DNA of 64,000 bases from Acinetobacter lwoffii (GCF_029024105.1 NZ_CP118963.1:186001-250000); one strand, 5' to 3'; positions 34,476-44,629 are shown, counted from the stretch's first letter. Numbers and translations are program-made. The notes: generated by a model not told the origin, from the sequence alone.

Positions 34476-35351
34476 ATGGCTGCTGAAGAACATGCCCTTA
34501 CTTCGACCGAGTATATCAAGCATCACTTGACCAACATGACCTATGGCAAAATGCCGGACGGTACATGGAAATTGGCCGAGAGCGGTGCTGAAGCTCAACA
34601 GATGGGGTTCACTGCTATTCACTTGGATTCAATGGGTTGGTCTATCGGACTGGGTCTGATTTTCTGTTTGTTGTTCTGGTTGGTTGCGAAAGCAGCTAAT
34701 GCTGGTGTTCCTACCAAGTTCCAGTCTGCAATTGAAATGATTATCGAGTTTGTAGATTCAAGTGTACGTGATACCTTCCACGGGAAGTCTCGATTAATTG
34801 CACCCTTAGCATTAACCATTTTCGTGTGGATTTTCCTCATGAACTTGATGGATTTGATCCCTGTTGACTTTATTCCTTATGTAGCTCAACACGCGATTGC
34901 TTCTATGCTGGGTGTAGACCCTCATCAGGTTTACTTTAAAATTGTTCCGACTACAGATCCAAACATTACCCTCGGTATGTCTATTTCTGTATTCTTCTTA
35001 ATTATTTTCTATAGTATTCGTGAGAAAGGTGTTGGCGGCTTCGTTGGTGAGTTAGCACTGAACCCATTTAACCCAAGTAATCCAGTTGCTAAAGTGCTTT
35101 TAATTCCATTCAACTTATTGTTGGAATTGACTACTTTCTTGGCGCGACCAGTTTCATTGGCTCTACGACTGTTCGGTAACATGTATGCGGGTGAGTTAAT
35201 CTTCATTCTTATCGCGTTATTACCGTTCTGGATCCAGTGGGCGTTGTCTGTGCCTTGGGCGATTTTCCACATTTTGATTATTACGCTACAAGCATTCATT
35301 TTCATGATGTTGACTATCGTGTACATGAGTATGGCAAGCGAAAAGCATTAA
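34476..35351 (+). CDS. atpB: ATP synthase F0 subunit a
   Basis: A 291-residue membrane subunit forming the proton half-channels next to the c-ring. The essential Arg lies in SLALRLFGNMYAGE, near residue 230, on the penultimate helix. The last helices (ILIITLQAFIFMMLTIVYMSMA) are typical. Five or six membrane segments are visible. Start ATG is preceded by a weak AGGTG site. Confidence 0.97.
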   Translation: MAAEEHALTSTEYIKHHLTNMTYGKMPDGTWKLAESGAEAQQMGFTAIHLDSMGWSIGLGLIFCLLFWLVAKAANAGVPTKFQSAIEMIIEFVDSSVRDTFHGKSRLIAPLALTIFVWIFLMNLMDLIPVDFIPYVAQHAIASMLGVDPHQVYFKIVPTTDPNITLGMSISVFFLIIFYSIREKGVGGFVGELALNPFNPSNPVAKVLLIPFNLLLELTTFLARPVSLALRLFGNMYAGELIFILIALLPFWIQWALSVPWAIFHILIITLQAFIFMMLTIVYMSMASEKH

Positions 35352-35427
35352 TGGTATTGCCTAACTGTCAACGGATGGTTGGGCACACAATTTTTTAACT
35401 TAATTTGGTATAAAACCTAACCTCTGA

Positions 35428-35682
<255 letters not shown>

Positions 35683-35721
35683 TCAGCTTAATTCCGAAAT
35701 TCACTATTTGAGGAATTTGCA

Positions 35722-36192
35722 ATGAATATCAACCTCACATTGTTTGGCCAAGCGATTGCGTTTGCGATTTTTGTCGCATTCTGCATGAAGTTTGTATGGC
35801 CACCACTAATCAATGCGATTAGTGAACGTCAGCGTAAAATCGCTGATGGCTTAAATGCTGCTGAAAAAGCGAAGGCTGACCTTGCAGATGCGCAAGCACA
35901 AGTGAAAGCTGAGTTAGACGCGGCAAAAGCACAAGCGGCTCAATTGATCGAACAAGCGAACCGTCGTGGTGCACAATTGATCGAAGAAGCGCGTACCCAA
36001 GCTGCGGCTGAAGGTGAGCGTATTCGTCAACAGGCTAAAGAAGCTGTTGATACTGAAATCAATGCTGCTCGCGAAGAATTGCGTCAACAAGTGGCTGCTC
36101 TTGCAGTAACTGGTGCTGAGAAAATTCTTAGCCAGCAAGTTGATGCAGAAGCTCACAATGCCATGCTGACTCAGCTGGCTGCTAAACTTTAA
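35722..36192 (+). CDS. atpF: ATP synthase F0 subunit b
   Basis: A 156-residue peripheral-stalk subunit. One N-terminal membrane helix (LFGQAIAFAIFVAFCMKFVW) is followed by a long Ala/Glu/Lys/Gln-rich coiled coil that dimerises and reaches subunit delta. Length is the family norm. The gene starts after TTGAGGA and is 12 nt before atpH. Confidence 0.97.
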   Translation: MNINLTLFGQAIAFAIFVAFCMKFVWPPLINAISERQRKIADGLNAAEKAKADLADAQAQVKAELDAAKAQAAQLIEQANRRGAQLIEEARTQAAAEGERIRQQAKEAVDTEINAAREELRQQVAALAVTGAEKILSQQVDAEAHNAMLTQLAAKL

Positions 36193-36204
36193 GAGAGGCG
36201 GATT

Positions 36205-36741
36205 ATGGCTGAACTCTTGACGTTGGCACGCCCATACGCTAAAGCAGCATTTGCTTACGCTTCTGAGCAAAGTGCAACTGACTCTTGGTCAACAGCACTT
36301 GAATTGCTCAGTGCTGCGGTGCAAGACGAAGCATTTTCAGCTTATCTAAATCGCCCTGAGCTTACACCTGCTGAGCAGGTGGCTCTTTTTGCGAAAGTTT
36401 TAGGTGAAGACCAAACTGCAGCAGTGTCTAACTTCCTGACATTGCTTGCAGAGAATAACCGTTTGGTTCTTCTTCCTGAGATTGCAGCAGAATATGAGCA
36501 GCTTAAATCACAGAATAACAATACTGTGGATGTTGTGATTGAATCAGCATTCCCATTGACTTCTGTACAGGAACAACTTCTTACTCACGCATTAGAGAAA
36601 AAATTCGAAGCGGCGGTAAATGTTTCTGTAGAAGTTAACCCAGCGCTGATTGCTGGTGTAGTTATTCGTGCAGGCGACCAAGTGATAGATGATTCTGCGC
36701 TTAACAAGCTTGAAAAAATGCGTACTCGTCTTCTTGCTTAA
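36205..36741 (+). CDS. atpH: ATP synthase F1 subunit delta
   Basis: A 178-residue subunit that joins the peripheral stalk to the top of the alpha/beta ring. The start MAELLTLARPYAKAAFAYA and the end VIDDSALNKLEKMRTRLLA (the conserved GDQVIDDS.. region) are standard for the family. It follows atpF by 12 nt. Confidence 0.97.
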   Translation: MAELLTLARPYAKAAFAYASEQSATDSWSTALELLSAAVQDEAFSAYLNRPELTPAEQVALFAKVLGEDQTAAVSNFLTLLAENNRLVLLPEIAAEYEQLKSQNNNTVDVVIESAFPLTSVQEQLLTHALEKKFEAAVNVSVEVNPALIAGVVIRAGDQVIDDSALNKLEKMRTRLLA

Positions 36742-36786
36742 TTGCATTTAGAAGACTGAACTTTAAAAAGATTGAGGTATAGCGCA

Positions 36787-38331
36787 ATGCAACAACTGAA
36801 TCCATCCGAGATCAGTGCGCTCATTAAACAGCGTATCGGCGATCTGGACACCAGCGCAACCGCTAAGAACGAAGGAACCATTGTTATGGTTTCCGACGGT
36901 ATTGTGCGTATTCACGGCTTAGCTGACGCTATGTACGGTGAAATGATCGAATTCGACGGCGGCCTTTACGGTATGGCACTGAACCTAGAACAGGATTCAG
37001 TGGGCGTCGTTGTTTTAGGTAACTACTTAAGCCTTCAAGAAGGTCAAAAAGCGCGTTGCACAGGTCGTGTATTAGAAGTTCCGGTTGGTCCAGAACTTTT
37101 AGGCCGTGTAGTAGATGCTTTGGGTAACCCGATTGATGGTAAAGGCCCTATTGATGCAAAATTAACTGATGCTGTTGAAAAAGTAGCACCAGGCGTAATT
37201 TGGCGTCAATCAGTGGATCAACCTGTACAAACTGGTTATAAATCAGTAGATACAATGATCCCTGTAGGCCGTGGTCAACGTGAGTTGATCATTGGTGACC
37301 GTCAAACTGGTAAAACAGCAATGGCGATCGACGCGATCATCGCTCAGAAAAACTCTGGCATTAAATGTGTATACGTAGCAATCGGTCAAAAACAATCGAC
37401 TATCGCTAACGTGGTACGCAAGCTAGAAGAAACTGGCGCTATGGCGTATACAACTGTTGTAGCTGCAGCTGCAGCTGATCCAGCAGCAATGCTGTATCTA
37501 GCTCCGTATTCTGGCTGTACAATGGGCGAATACTTCCGTGACCGCGGTGAAGATGCGTTAATCATTTATGATGACTTGTCTAAGCAAGCTGTTGCTTACC
37601 GTCAAATTTCATTGCTTTTACGCCGTCCACCAGGTCGTGAAGCGTATCCAGGTGACGTGTTCTATCTACACTCGCGTCTACTTGAACGTGCTTCTCGTGT
37701 ATCTGCTGACTACGTTGAGAAATTCACTAACGGTGAAGTTAAAGGCCAAACTGGTTCATTAACTGCATTGCCGATTATTGAAACTCAAGCGGGTGACGTA
37801 TCTGCATTCGTACCAACCAACGTAATTTCGATTACTGATGGTCAGATCTTCCTTGAAACATCATTATTCAACGCAGGTATTCGTCCTGCTGTGAACGCGG
37901 GTATCTCTGTATCTCGTGTTGGTGGTTCAGCGCAAACTAAGATCATCAAGAAATTGTCTGGTGGTATCCGTACTGCTTTGGCGCAATACCGTGAATTGGC
38001 AGCATTTGCTCAGTTCGCTTCTGATCTTGACGAAGCAACTCGTAAGCAACTTGAACATGGTCAACGTGTAACTGAGTTAATGAAGCAAAAACAATATGCT
38101 CCTTACTCAATTGCTGACCAAGCTGTTTCAATTTATGCATCTAACGAAGGCTACATGGCTGACGTAGACGTTAAGAAAATCGTAGACTTTGATGCTGCGT
38201 TGATTTCTTACTTCCGTTCAGAACATGCTGCGTTAATGCAACAAATCGATGCCTCTGGTGATTACAACAAAGACATCGAAGCTGCAATCAAAGCAGGTAT
38301 TGAAAGCTTTAAAGCGACTCAAACTTACTAA
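36787..38331 (+). CDS. atpA: ATP synthase F1 subunit alpha
   Basis: A 514-residue nucleotide-binding, non-catalytic subunit of the F1 head. The P-loop is GDRQTGKTA near residue 170; DALIIYDDLSKQAVAYRQ follows, and the arginine finger lies in the VSRVGGSAQ block. I start at ATG 36787 (MQQLNPSEISALIKQRI, with GAGG 9 nt upstream); an earlier in-frame TTG at 36772 would add five residues without cause. Confidence 0.98.
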   Translation: MQQLNPSEISALIKQRIGDLDTSATAKNEGTIVMVSDGIVRIHGLADAMYGEMIEFDGGLYGMALNLEQDSVGVVVLGNYLSLQEGQKARCTGRVLEVPVGPELLGRVVDALGNPIDGKGPIDAKLTDAVEKVAPGVIWRQSVDQPVQTGYKSVDTMIPVGRGQRELIIGDRQTGKTAMAIDAIIAQKNSGIKCVYVAIGQKQSTIANVVRKLEETGAMAYTTVVAAAAADPAAMLYLAPYSGCTMGEYFRDRGEDALIIYDDLSKQAVAYRQISLLLRRPPGREAYPGDVFYLHSRLLERASRVSADYVEKFTNGEVKGQTGSLTALPIIETQAGDVSAFVPTNVISITDGQIFLETSLFNAGIRPAVNAGISVSRVGGSAQTKIIKKLSGGIRTALAQYRELAAFAQFASDLDEATRKQLEHGQRVTELMKQKQYAPYSIADQAVSIYASNEGYMADVDVKKIVDFDAALISYFRSEHAALMQQIDASGDYNKDIEAAIKAGIESFKATQTY

Positions 38332-38420
38332 TTTCAACCTCTGTTGAATTTAGTGTCGGTTTGGTTCACGGAATCAACCTTCGGAAGCTCGCAAGGGCTT
38401 TCGAATACTAGGTTAAGCGT

Positions 38421-39290
38421 ATGGCAAATTTAAAAGAAATTCGCGCCAAAGTAGCTAGTATCAAGAGCACGCAGAAGATTACTCGAGCGATGCAAATGGT
38501 AGCAGCTTCTAAGATGCGTCGTGCGCAAGAGCGCATGGCTCAAGGCCGTCCGTATGCCGAAAATATGCACCGTGTAATTGCTCATTTGGTCCAAGCGAAT
38601 CCTGAATATAAACACCGTTATATGGTTGAACGCCCGGTTAAGCGCGTTGGCTATATCATTGTGTCTTCAGATCGTGGCCTTGCTGGTGGTTTGAACATTA
38701 ACCTGTTCAAGAAAGTGGTTAAACACGTTCAACAGCAACAAGAGCAGTCAATTGAAGTTCAATTTGCTTTAATTGGTCAAAAAGCGGTTTCGTTTTTTAA
38801 AAACTACGGCGGTAAAGTGCTTGGTGCGACGACGCAAGTCGGCGATGCTCCAAGTCTTGAGCAGTTATCTGGTTCTGTACAGGTGATGTTGGATGCTTAT
38901 GATAAAGGCGAGTTAGATCGTATTTATCTAGTGTCAAACGGCTTTGTCAATGCCATGACTCAAAATCAAAAGATCGAACAACTTGTTCCTTTGGCTGCTG
39001 CTGAAGAAGACAAGAATCTGAACCGTCAATACGGTTGGGATTATATCTACGAGCCTGAAGCTGAAGAGCTTTTAAATGGCTTGTTGGTTCGCTATATCGA
39101 GTCTGTGGTGTATCAAGGTGTGATTGAAAACATCGCATGTGAGCAGTCTGCACGTATGGTCGCTATGAAAGCAGCGACAGACAACGCAGGCGAGATCATT
39201 AAGAGCCTGCAACTTATTTATAACAAGCTGCGTCAAGCCGCGATTACTCAGGAAATTTCTGAGATCGTTGGTGGTGCCGCTGCCGTTTAA
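38421..39290 (+). CDS. atpG: ATP synthase F1 subunit gamma
   Basis: The 289-residue central rotor shaft. The N-terminal coiled-coil helix MANLKEIRAKVASIKSTQKI (with the ITRAMQMVAASKM signature) and the C-terminal helix ending LRQAAITQEISEIVGGAAAV pair inside the alpha/beta ring. The Rossmann-like middle has VSSDRGLAGGLN. It is full length. Confidence 0.98.
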   Translation: MANLKEIRAKVASIKSTQKITRAMQMVAASKMRRAQERMAQGRPYAENMHRVIAHLVQANPEYKHRYMVERPVKRVGYIIVSSDRGLAGGLNINLFKKVVKHVQQQQEQSIEVQFALIGQKAVSFFKNYGGKVLGATTQVGDAPSLEQLSGSVQVMLDAYDKGELDRIYLVSNGFVNAMTQNQKIEQLVPLAAAEEDKNLNRQYGWDYIYEPEAEELLNGLLVRYIESVVYQGVIENIACEQSARMVAMKAATDNAGEIIKSLQLIYNKLRQAAITQEISEIVGGAAAV

Positions 39291-39316
39291 CATTATTTTG
39301 AATTGAGGAGACAGCA

Positions 39317-40711
39317 ATGAATAGCGGTCGTATCATTCAGATCATCGGCGCGGTTATCGACGTCGAGTTTGAACGCAATAGCGTTCCTAAGATCTATGAC
39401 GCTCTCCAAGTAGATGGTACTGAAACTACTTTAGAAGTTCAGCAACAGCTTGGTGATGGCGTAGTTCGTACTATTGCAATGGGTTCTACTGAAGGCCTTA
39501 AGCGTGGTTTGAACGTAACTAACACTAACGCGCCGATTTCTGTACCAGTAGGTACAGCGACTCTAGGCCGTATCATGGACGTTCTTGGTCGCCCGATCGA
39601 CGAAGCTGGTCCTGTTGCGACTGAAGCGCGTTTACCAATTCACCGTCAAGCGCCTTCTTATGCAGAACAAGCGGCTTCTACTGACCTTTTAGAAACTGGT
39701 ATTAAAGTCATTGACTTACTTTGCCCGTTTGCGAAAGGTGGTAAGGTTGGTCTGTTCGGTGGTGCCGGTGTTGGTAAAACTGTAAACATGATGGAATTGA
39801 TCAACAACATCGCGAAAGCTCACTCAGGTTTATCTGTGTTTGCTGGTGTTGGTGAGCGTACTCGTGAAGGTAACGACTTCTATCACGAAATGAAAGATTC
39901 TAACGTTCTAGACAAAGTAGCAATGGTCTACGGTCAGATGAACGAGCCACCGGGTAACCGTTTACGCGTAGCGTTGACTGGTTTGACTATGGCTGAATAT
40001 TTCCGTGACGAGAAAGACGAAAACGGTAAAGGCCGTGACGTACTATTGTTCGTAGATAACATCTATCGTTATACACTAGCGGGTACTGAAGTATCAGCAC
40101 TTCTAGGTCGTATGCCATCTGCAGTAGGTTACCAGCCTACACTTGCAGAAGAGATGGGTGTTCTTCAAGAGCGTATTACATCGACTAAGTCTGGTTCTAT
40201 TACGTCAATCCAAGCGGTATACGTACCTGCCGATGACTTGACAGATCCATCGCCTGCTACAACATTTGCTCACTTAGACGCAACTGTTGTATTGAGCCGT
40301 GACATCGCATCTTCTGGTATTTACCCAGCGATCGATCCACTAGACTCAACTTCACGCCAGTTAGATCCGTTAGTTGTTGGTCAAGAGCATTATGAAATTG
40401 CACGTTCTGTACAGAACGTATTGCAACGTTATAAAGAGCTTAAAGACATCATCGCGATTCTTGGTATGGACGAGCTTGCTGAAGAAGATAAACTGGTTGT
40501 TTACCGTGCGCGTAAAATCCAGCGTTTCTTCTCTCAACCGTTCCACGTAGCTGAAGTATTTACTGGTGCTCCTGGTAAATTAGTATCTCTTAAAGAAACG
40601 ATTCGTGGCTTTAAAGGTCTTCTAGCTGGTGAATACGATCACATCCCAGAACAAGCGTTCTACATGGTTGGTGGTATTGACGAAGTTATTGCTAAAGCCG
40701 AGAAACTTTAA
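39317..40711 (+). CDS. atpD: ATP synthase F1 subunit beta (catalytic)
   Basis: A 464-residue subunit that holds the catalytic sites. P-loop GGAGVGKTV near residue 150, the catalytic Glu in GVGERTREG, Walker B VLLFVDNIYRYT and the DELAEEDKL (DELSEED) lever motif are visible. The sequence reads Asp-Asn-Ile-Tyr-Arg where many bacteria have Asp-Asn-Ile-Phe-Arg. It starts after GAGGAG. Confidence 0.98.
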   Translation: MNSGRIIQIIGAVIDVEFERNSVPKIYDALQVDGTETTLEVQQQLGDGVVRTIAMGSTEGLKRGLNVTNTNAPISVPVGTATLGRIMDVLGRPIDEAGPVATEARLPIHRQAPSYAEQAASTDLLETGIKVIDLLCPFAKGGKVGLFGGAGVGKTVNMMELINNIAKAHSGLSVFAGVGERTREGNDFYHEMKDSNVLDKVAMVYGQMNEPPGNRLRVALTGLTMAEYFRDEKDENGKGRDVLLFVDNIYRYTLAGTEVSALLGRMPSAVGYQPTLAEEMGVLQERITSTKSGSITSIQAVYVPADDLTDPSPATTFAHLDATVVLSRDIASSGIYPAIDPLDSTSRQLDPLVVGQEHYEIARSVQNVLQRYKELKDIIAILGMDELAEEDKLVVYRARKIQRFFSQPFHVAEVFTGAPGKLVSLKETIRGFKGLLAGEYDHIPEQAFYMVGGIDEVIAKAEKL

Positions 40712-40738
40712 TTAGCTACTCTAATTTAGGAGATTCTC

Positions 40739-41158
40739 ATGGCGACTATGCAATGTGATGTTGTAAGTGTTCAGGAGTCTTTGTACTCAGGCACTATAAC
40801 TATGCTAATTGCAAAAGGTGCTGGCGGTGAGTTAGGTATTATGCCTGGCCATGCTCCGTTGGTAACTTTGCTCCAACCTGGCGCGATCCGCGTTATTTTG
40901 GAAAACGGTACAGAAGAGTTGATCTATGTATCTGGTGGTGTTCTAGAAGTTCAACCGCATGTTGTTACGGTTCTTGCAGATACTGCAGTCCGTGCAGAAA
41001 ACTTAGATGAAGCAGCTATTGTTGAAGCGCGTAAACACGCTGAAGCATTGCTTGCGAATCAAAAGAGCGATTTGGACTCTGCTGCTGCTTTGGCTGCTCT
41101 TGCAGAAACTGCTGCACAGTTGGAAACGATCCGCAAAATCAAAAACCGCGCTCAATAA
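40739..41158 (+). CDS. atpC: ATP synthase F1 subunit epsilon
   Basis: A 139-residue subunit that couples rotor to ring and can inhibit ATP hydrolysis. The N-terminal beta-sandwich (MATMQCDVVSVQESLYSG, GELGIMPGHAPLVTLLQPG) and the C-terminal helical pair rich in Ala are intact. It is the last gene of the operon and is followed by a strong terminator. Confidence 0.97.
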   Translation: MATMQCDVVSVQESLYSGTITMLIAKGAGGELGIMPGHAPLVTLLQPGAIRVILENGTEELIYVSGGVLEVQPHVVTVLADTAVRAENLDEAAIVEARKHAEALLANQKSDLDSAAALAALAETAAQLETIRKIKNRAQ

Positions 41159-41175
41159 GAGACGGTTTGAGATTG

Positions 41176-41204
41176 AAAAAACCACCCGAAAGGGTGGTTT
41201 TTTT
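41176..41204 (+). terminator. Terminator of the ATP synthase operon
   Basis: A-run, stem ACCACCC / GGGTGGT, GAAA loop and then six T, 17 nt after the atpC stop. Confidence 0.93.
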
Positions 41205-41374
41205 ATGGTTCATAGGTTCTTATCATGTTTGTTTTTATATATGTGTTCATAAAAAAAGATTAAGTCTTTTTCTCTACCATAATTATTGCCAGAACCAAAT
41301 GTAGCTACTACGTACAAAAAACCAAACTTTTCTAATTCAGATGCTGAAAAGTTACATTCATTATTCGTAAGGTA

Positions 41375-41848
41375 CTAATCCTTCTTGGATTTGTTCATTT
41401 CAAATGATAAGTAGGCTTTTTCTAACCCTTCTAATAAAAACGATGTAAATTGAGGAATAATATGAGCATATCTTAAAAAATTTTCACGATTTATTTCTTT
41501 CGCATCATATAAAAGAGCTAAACGAGCGAGCATTTTAGATTGATGGATTAAATAGACTTTATCTAAAGCATTGAGTAATTCACCACCTATTTCTAAGTTG
41601 TTTTGATTCTTGAAGATTTTTAGTAATGTTCCTGATGCTAACTTTTCACCTTCCTTTATAAATTCCAGGATATTTTTTAATTTTTGCTTTTCGTTATAGC
41701 TTCTGAAAACTTTATAAATCGCTAAACCTGAAGATGCTATTGGAAAAGCTTTTAAAATTTCTTGAAAAATAGTATCAGTCGTTTCTAAAACTGTATTATC
41801 AAAATAGTTTTCTGCTGTTTGAATGATATTAGATGGTATTTGACTCAT
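41375..41848 (-). CDS. Orphan AT-rich gene, unknown function
   Basis: A 157-residue protein from ATG 41848 (MSQIPSNIIQTAENYF). An earlier in-frame start at 41893 adds 15 unlikely residues; neither has a good ribosome site. Not recognised. A weakly hydrophobic stretch (FPIASSGLAIYKVF, about residues 35-48) precedes a Lys-rich helical region (KQKLKNILEFIKEGEKL), then amphipathic helices. There is no signal peptide. The gene is clearly more AT-rich than the atp operon and the dehydrogenase that flank it and has no partner, which suggests recent insertion. Comparable proteins with a hydrophobic hairpin and a helical tail occur near defence genes (loose impression, not an assignment). Confidence 0.6.
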   Translation of the reverse strand: MSQIPSNIIQTAENYFDNTVLETTDTIFQEILKAFPIASSGLAIYKVFRSYNEKQKLKNILEFIKEGEKLASGTLLKIFKNQNNLEIGGELLNALDKVYLIHQSKMLARLALLYDAKEINRENFLRYAHIIPQFTSFLLEGLEKAYLSFEMNKSKKD

Positions 41849-42211
41849 TATGAATTTTCTTTTTTCTACTATATAGAATAATGTACTACACACCTGAAAA
41901 TTTGAAATTTATATTTTTAGCATCACCTTAAAACAGCTGATTTAGATTATTTGTTTTAGCTTGGAATTTTTGCAAGTATCGATCTTGAGAGTGTTGGTTT
42001 TACATTTCCGATTCTTAAATAAATTTTAATTTGTACCACTCGATATAACTTTTACCCTTTCTCAGTAATGTTTTGAACCAATCTGTAAACCTGCACACGC
42101 CATAAAAAAATCAGTGATAAGTTAAATGATTCGAACAGATTTCGCTTGTTATAGCTTAATACGATAGAAGTTTAGAACAGGCAAAACTTATAATTGAAAA
42201 AAGGGAAAACC
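41849..42211. other. AT-rich intergenic region
   Basis: A 363-bp stretch between the orphan gene and the dehydrogenase gene. It should carry both promoters, but I see no convincing -35/-10 pair, repeat or ORF. Confidence 0.4.
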
Positions 42212-43588
42212 ATGGCTTATCAATCTATTAATCCATTTACCAATCGAAAATTGAAAGACTACCCATCGCATAGCGATCAAGATATTCAACATGCACTCGA
42301 TACCGCAGAAAAAATCCTAAAGTCAGAATGGTCACAACAGGTCGATACCCGTATTGAAGTACTGCGCAAATTGGCCAGCAATATGCGAGCGCAAAAAGCT
42401 GAACTGGCTAAGCTCATGACGCTGGATATGGGAAAACTGATCAAGCAGAGTGAAGGTGAAATCGAAACCTGCGCCAAAATTGCAGAATATTATGCTGATC
42501 ATGCCAAAGAATTTTTAGCGCCCGTATCCTATGAAACGGAACTGGGTGAGGCCTGGGTTGAGCATCATCCACTGGGTATTATCATGGCGGTAGAACCGTG
42601 GAATTTCCCGTTTTATCAACTGATGCGGGTCTTTGCGCCGAACTGTGCGATTGGTAATCCGGTTCTGGCAAAACATGCCGGCATTGTGCCGCAATGTGCC
42701 GAAGCCTTTGAGCAACTGGTGTTGGATGCAGGCGCACCCAAAGGTGTCTGGACCAATCTATTTATCAGCAGTGATCAGGTCGCTGAAGTAATTGCAGACA
42801 AGCGTGTGCGTGGTGTAGCACTCACAGGTTCAGAAGGTGCGGGCAGTGCAGTCGCTGAACAGGCCGGAAAACATCTTAAAAAATCAACGCTGGAACTGGG
42901 CGGTAATGATGTATTTATCGTACTCGATGATGCAGATCTGGAACGCGCGATCAAGTTAGGCTGTCAGGCGCGTGTCAATAATGCCGGGCAGGTATGTACA
43001 GCGGCGAAGCGATTTATCTTGCATGAAAAAATTGCCGAACAATTCAAGGCCGGCATGCTGAAAGCTTTTGAACAGTTAAAACTGGGTGATCCGCTCGATC
43101 CTGAAACCACTTTAGGACCGCTGTCTTCAAAAGACGCACTGGAAAAACTCAGCAAGCAGGTCGAAAAGGCCGTAGCACAAGGTGCGACCGTAGTTACTGG
43201 CGGTAAGGCTGTAGAACATCAAGGCAATTTCTATGCACCGACCATTCTGGAAAATATCACGCGTGAAAATGAAGCTTGGTATGAAGAATTTTTTGGTCCG
43301 GTGGCGCAAATTTATGTGGCGAAGAATGATGATGAGATTGTCGAAATTGCCAATGATTCCAATTATGGCCTAGGTGGCGTGATTCATTCACAGGATATCG
43401 AGCGTGCCAAAAAACTGGCGTCACGGGTGGAAACAGGCATGATCTGGATCAACTGGTTTACTGACACCACACCTGAGTTGCCATTTGGTGGAATCAAAAA
43501 TTCCGGTTATGGGCATGAACTGTCGATTGATGGTTTCAGAGAATTTGTGCAGAAAAAACTGGTCGTCGTCAAAAGCCCGAAAAAATAA
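42212..43588 (+). CDS. NAD(P)-dependent aldehyde dehydrogenase, succinate-semialdehyde type
   Basis: A 458-residue ALDH that oxidises an aldehyde to the acid. Motifs: PWNFPFYQLMR (cofactor region), TGSEGAG, the general-base Glu in LELGGNDVFIVLDDADLE, and the catalytic Cys in NAGQVCTAAKRF. FFGPVAQIY and the C-terminal PFGGIKNSGYGHE are as in the YneI/Sad-like branch. I start at ATG 42212 (MAYQSINPFTNR), with AAGGGA 5 nt upstream. The precise substrate is not certain. Confidence 0.88.
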   Translation: MAYQSINPFTNRKLKDYPSHSDQDIQHALDTAEKILKSEWSQQVDTRIEVLRKLASNMRAQKAELAKLMTLDMGKLIKQSEGEIETCAKIAEYYADHAKEFLAPVSYETELGEAWVEHHPLGIIMAVEPWNFPFYQLMRVFAPNCAIGNPVLAKHAGIVPQCAEAFEQLVLDAGAPKGVWTNLFISSDQVAEVIADKRVRGVALTGSEGAGSAVAEQAGKHLKKSTLELGGNDVFIVLDDADLERAIKLGCQARVNNAGQVCTAAKRFILHEKIAEQFKAGMLKAFEQLKLGDPLDPETTLGPLSSKDALEKLSKQVEKAVAQGATVVTGGKAVEHQGNFYAPTILENITRENEAWYEEFFGPVAQIYVAKNDDEIVEIANDSNYGLGGVIHSQDIERAKKLASRVETGMIWINWFTDTTPELPFGGIKNSGYGHELSIDGFREFVQKKLVVVKSPKK

Positions 43589-43602
43589 TACGATCTAATG
43601 TC

Positions 43603-43630
43603 AAAGAAGCCACTATTCAGTGGCTTCTTT
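43603..43630. terminator. Bidirectional terminator between dehydrogenase and pirin genes
   Basis: A 12-bp perfect stem AAAGAAGCCACT / AGTGGCTTCTTT with an ATTC loop. It serves both convergent genes. Confidence 0.85.
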
Positions 43631-43636
43631 GTTTGG

Positions 43637-44629
43637 TTAGTCTGGATATTCTTCACGTTTGCCGCCTTCATAACTGGCAAAACGTGGGTGTTCTGGTGGA
43701 AATGACGGTTCAGCACTTGGCCAAGGCCAGCCCCCAAACTGAGTTTCGCGATAACGGCGAAAAGCAGTATCTAGCTCTTGCGCACTATTCAAAACAAAAG
43801 GCCCATGTGTGGCAACTGGTGCACCGATCGGTTCACCCTCCAGCCATAAAATATGTGATTCCAGCAGCCCACCTTTGAGCTGAATATCTGCATCGGGTTT
43901 AAGTTCCAGTAGATGCTTTGGCGCTATCTTCTGTCCTTCAAGTTCCAGGCTTTTGCCCTGATAAAAATAACAAAAACGCGTTGCAGTAGCAGTAGTGGCA
44001 GGAATGGTTAATTCTGCTTCAGGCCCTAAAGTGATTAAATAAATATTGAGCTGATTCTCTGGAAGGGCTGCCCATGAATGTGGCGGGCGGTCCAGTGCCT
44101 GAGTCTGTTTAAATTGTCCTGAAATGACCCGGATATCCGCTTTACGTCCGGCCGTATCTGCTGAAAATACATGCGGAATCTGTTCACGCCAAAACATTTT
44201 ATAATCGACAGGCTGTTTTTTCTGCTCCGGTGAGGAATTGAGCCAGATTTGAAACAGCTCCAGCGGATTGTCCTGATCTTGATGAACCAAAGGAAACATC
44301 TCGCAGTGCTGTACTCCATTGCCAGTGGTCAGCCATTGCACATCACCTGCGGCATAACGTCCCGAATTTCCAAGCGAGTCAAAATGATCGACATAACCGC
44401 GCTCGACAATGGTAATGGTTTCAAAGCCAGTATGCGGATGCTCCGGAAAACCGGGAATACTCTCGCCATAATACATGTCATATTCATGCTGCTGTGGCGG
44501 GGAAACTGGGCCTAATTCGGCATTGCCTTGTGGATAATGATCTTGATGATGAACGGTAAAAATAAAAGGATCTTTCAGATCAAGCCGGGATGTCACTGAA
44601 ACCACAGAATACAGCACTGAATTCGACAT
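43637..44629 (-). CDS. Pirin family protein, second type
   Basis: A 330-residue bicupin. The metal-binding cupin motif is FPEHPHTGFETITIVERG, then NGVQHCEMFPLV with a further His/Glu pair. It differs from the pirin at 14129 in length and motifs, so it is not a recent duplicate. The C-terminal part ends with a tail (GGWPWPSAEPSFPPEHPRF) usual for this subgroup. It stands alone and convergent with the dehydrogenase gene; function unknown. Confidence 0.87.
   Translation of the reverse strand: MSNSVLYSVVSVTSRLDLKDPFIFTVHHQDHYPQGNAELGPVSPPQQHEYDMYYGESIPGFPEHPHTGFETITIVERGYVDHFDSLGNSGRYAAGDVQWLTTGNGVQHCEMFPLVHQDQDNPLELFQIWLNSSPEQKKQPVDYKMFWREQIPHVFSADTAGRKADIRVISGQFKQTQALDRPPHSWAALPENQLNIYLITLGPEAELTIPATTATATRFCYFYQGKSLELEGQKIAPKHLLELKPDADIQLKGGLLESHILWLEGEPIGAPVATHGPFVLNSAQELDTAFRRYRETQFGGWPWPSAEPSFPPEHPRFASYEGGKREEYPD

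Noticed and set aside
44529..44538. A perfect DnaA-box-like TTGTGGATAA.
   Set aside because: It is a single copy inside the pirin gene with no cluster or AT-rich unwinding region, so not an origin.
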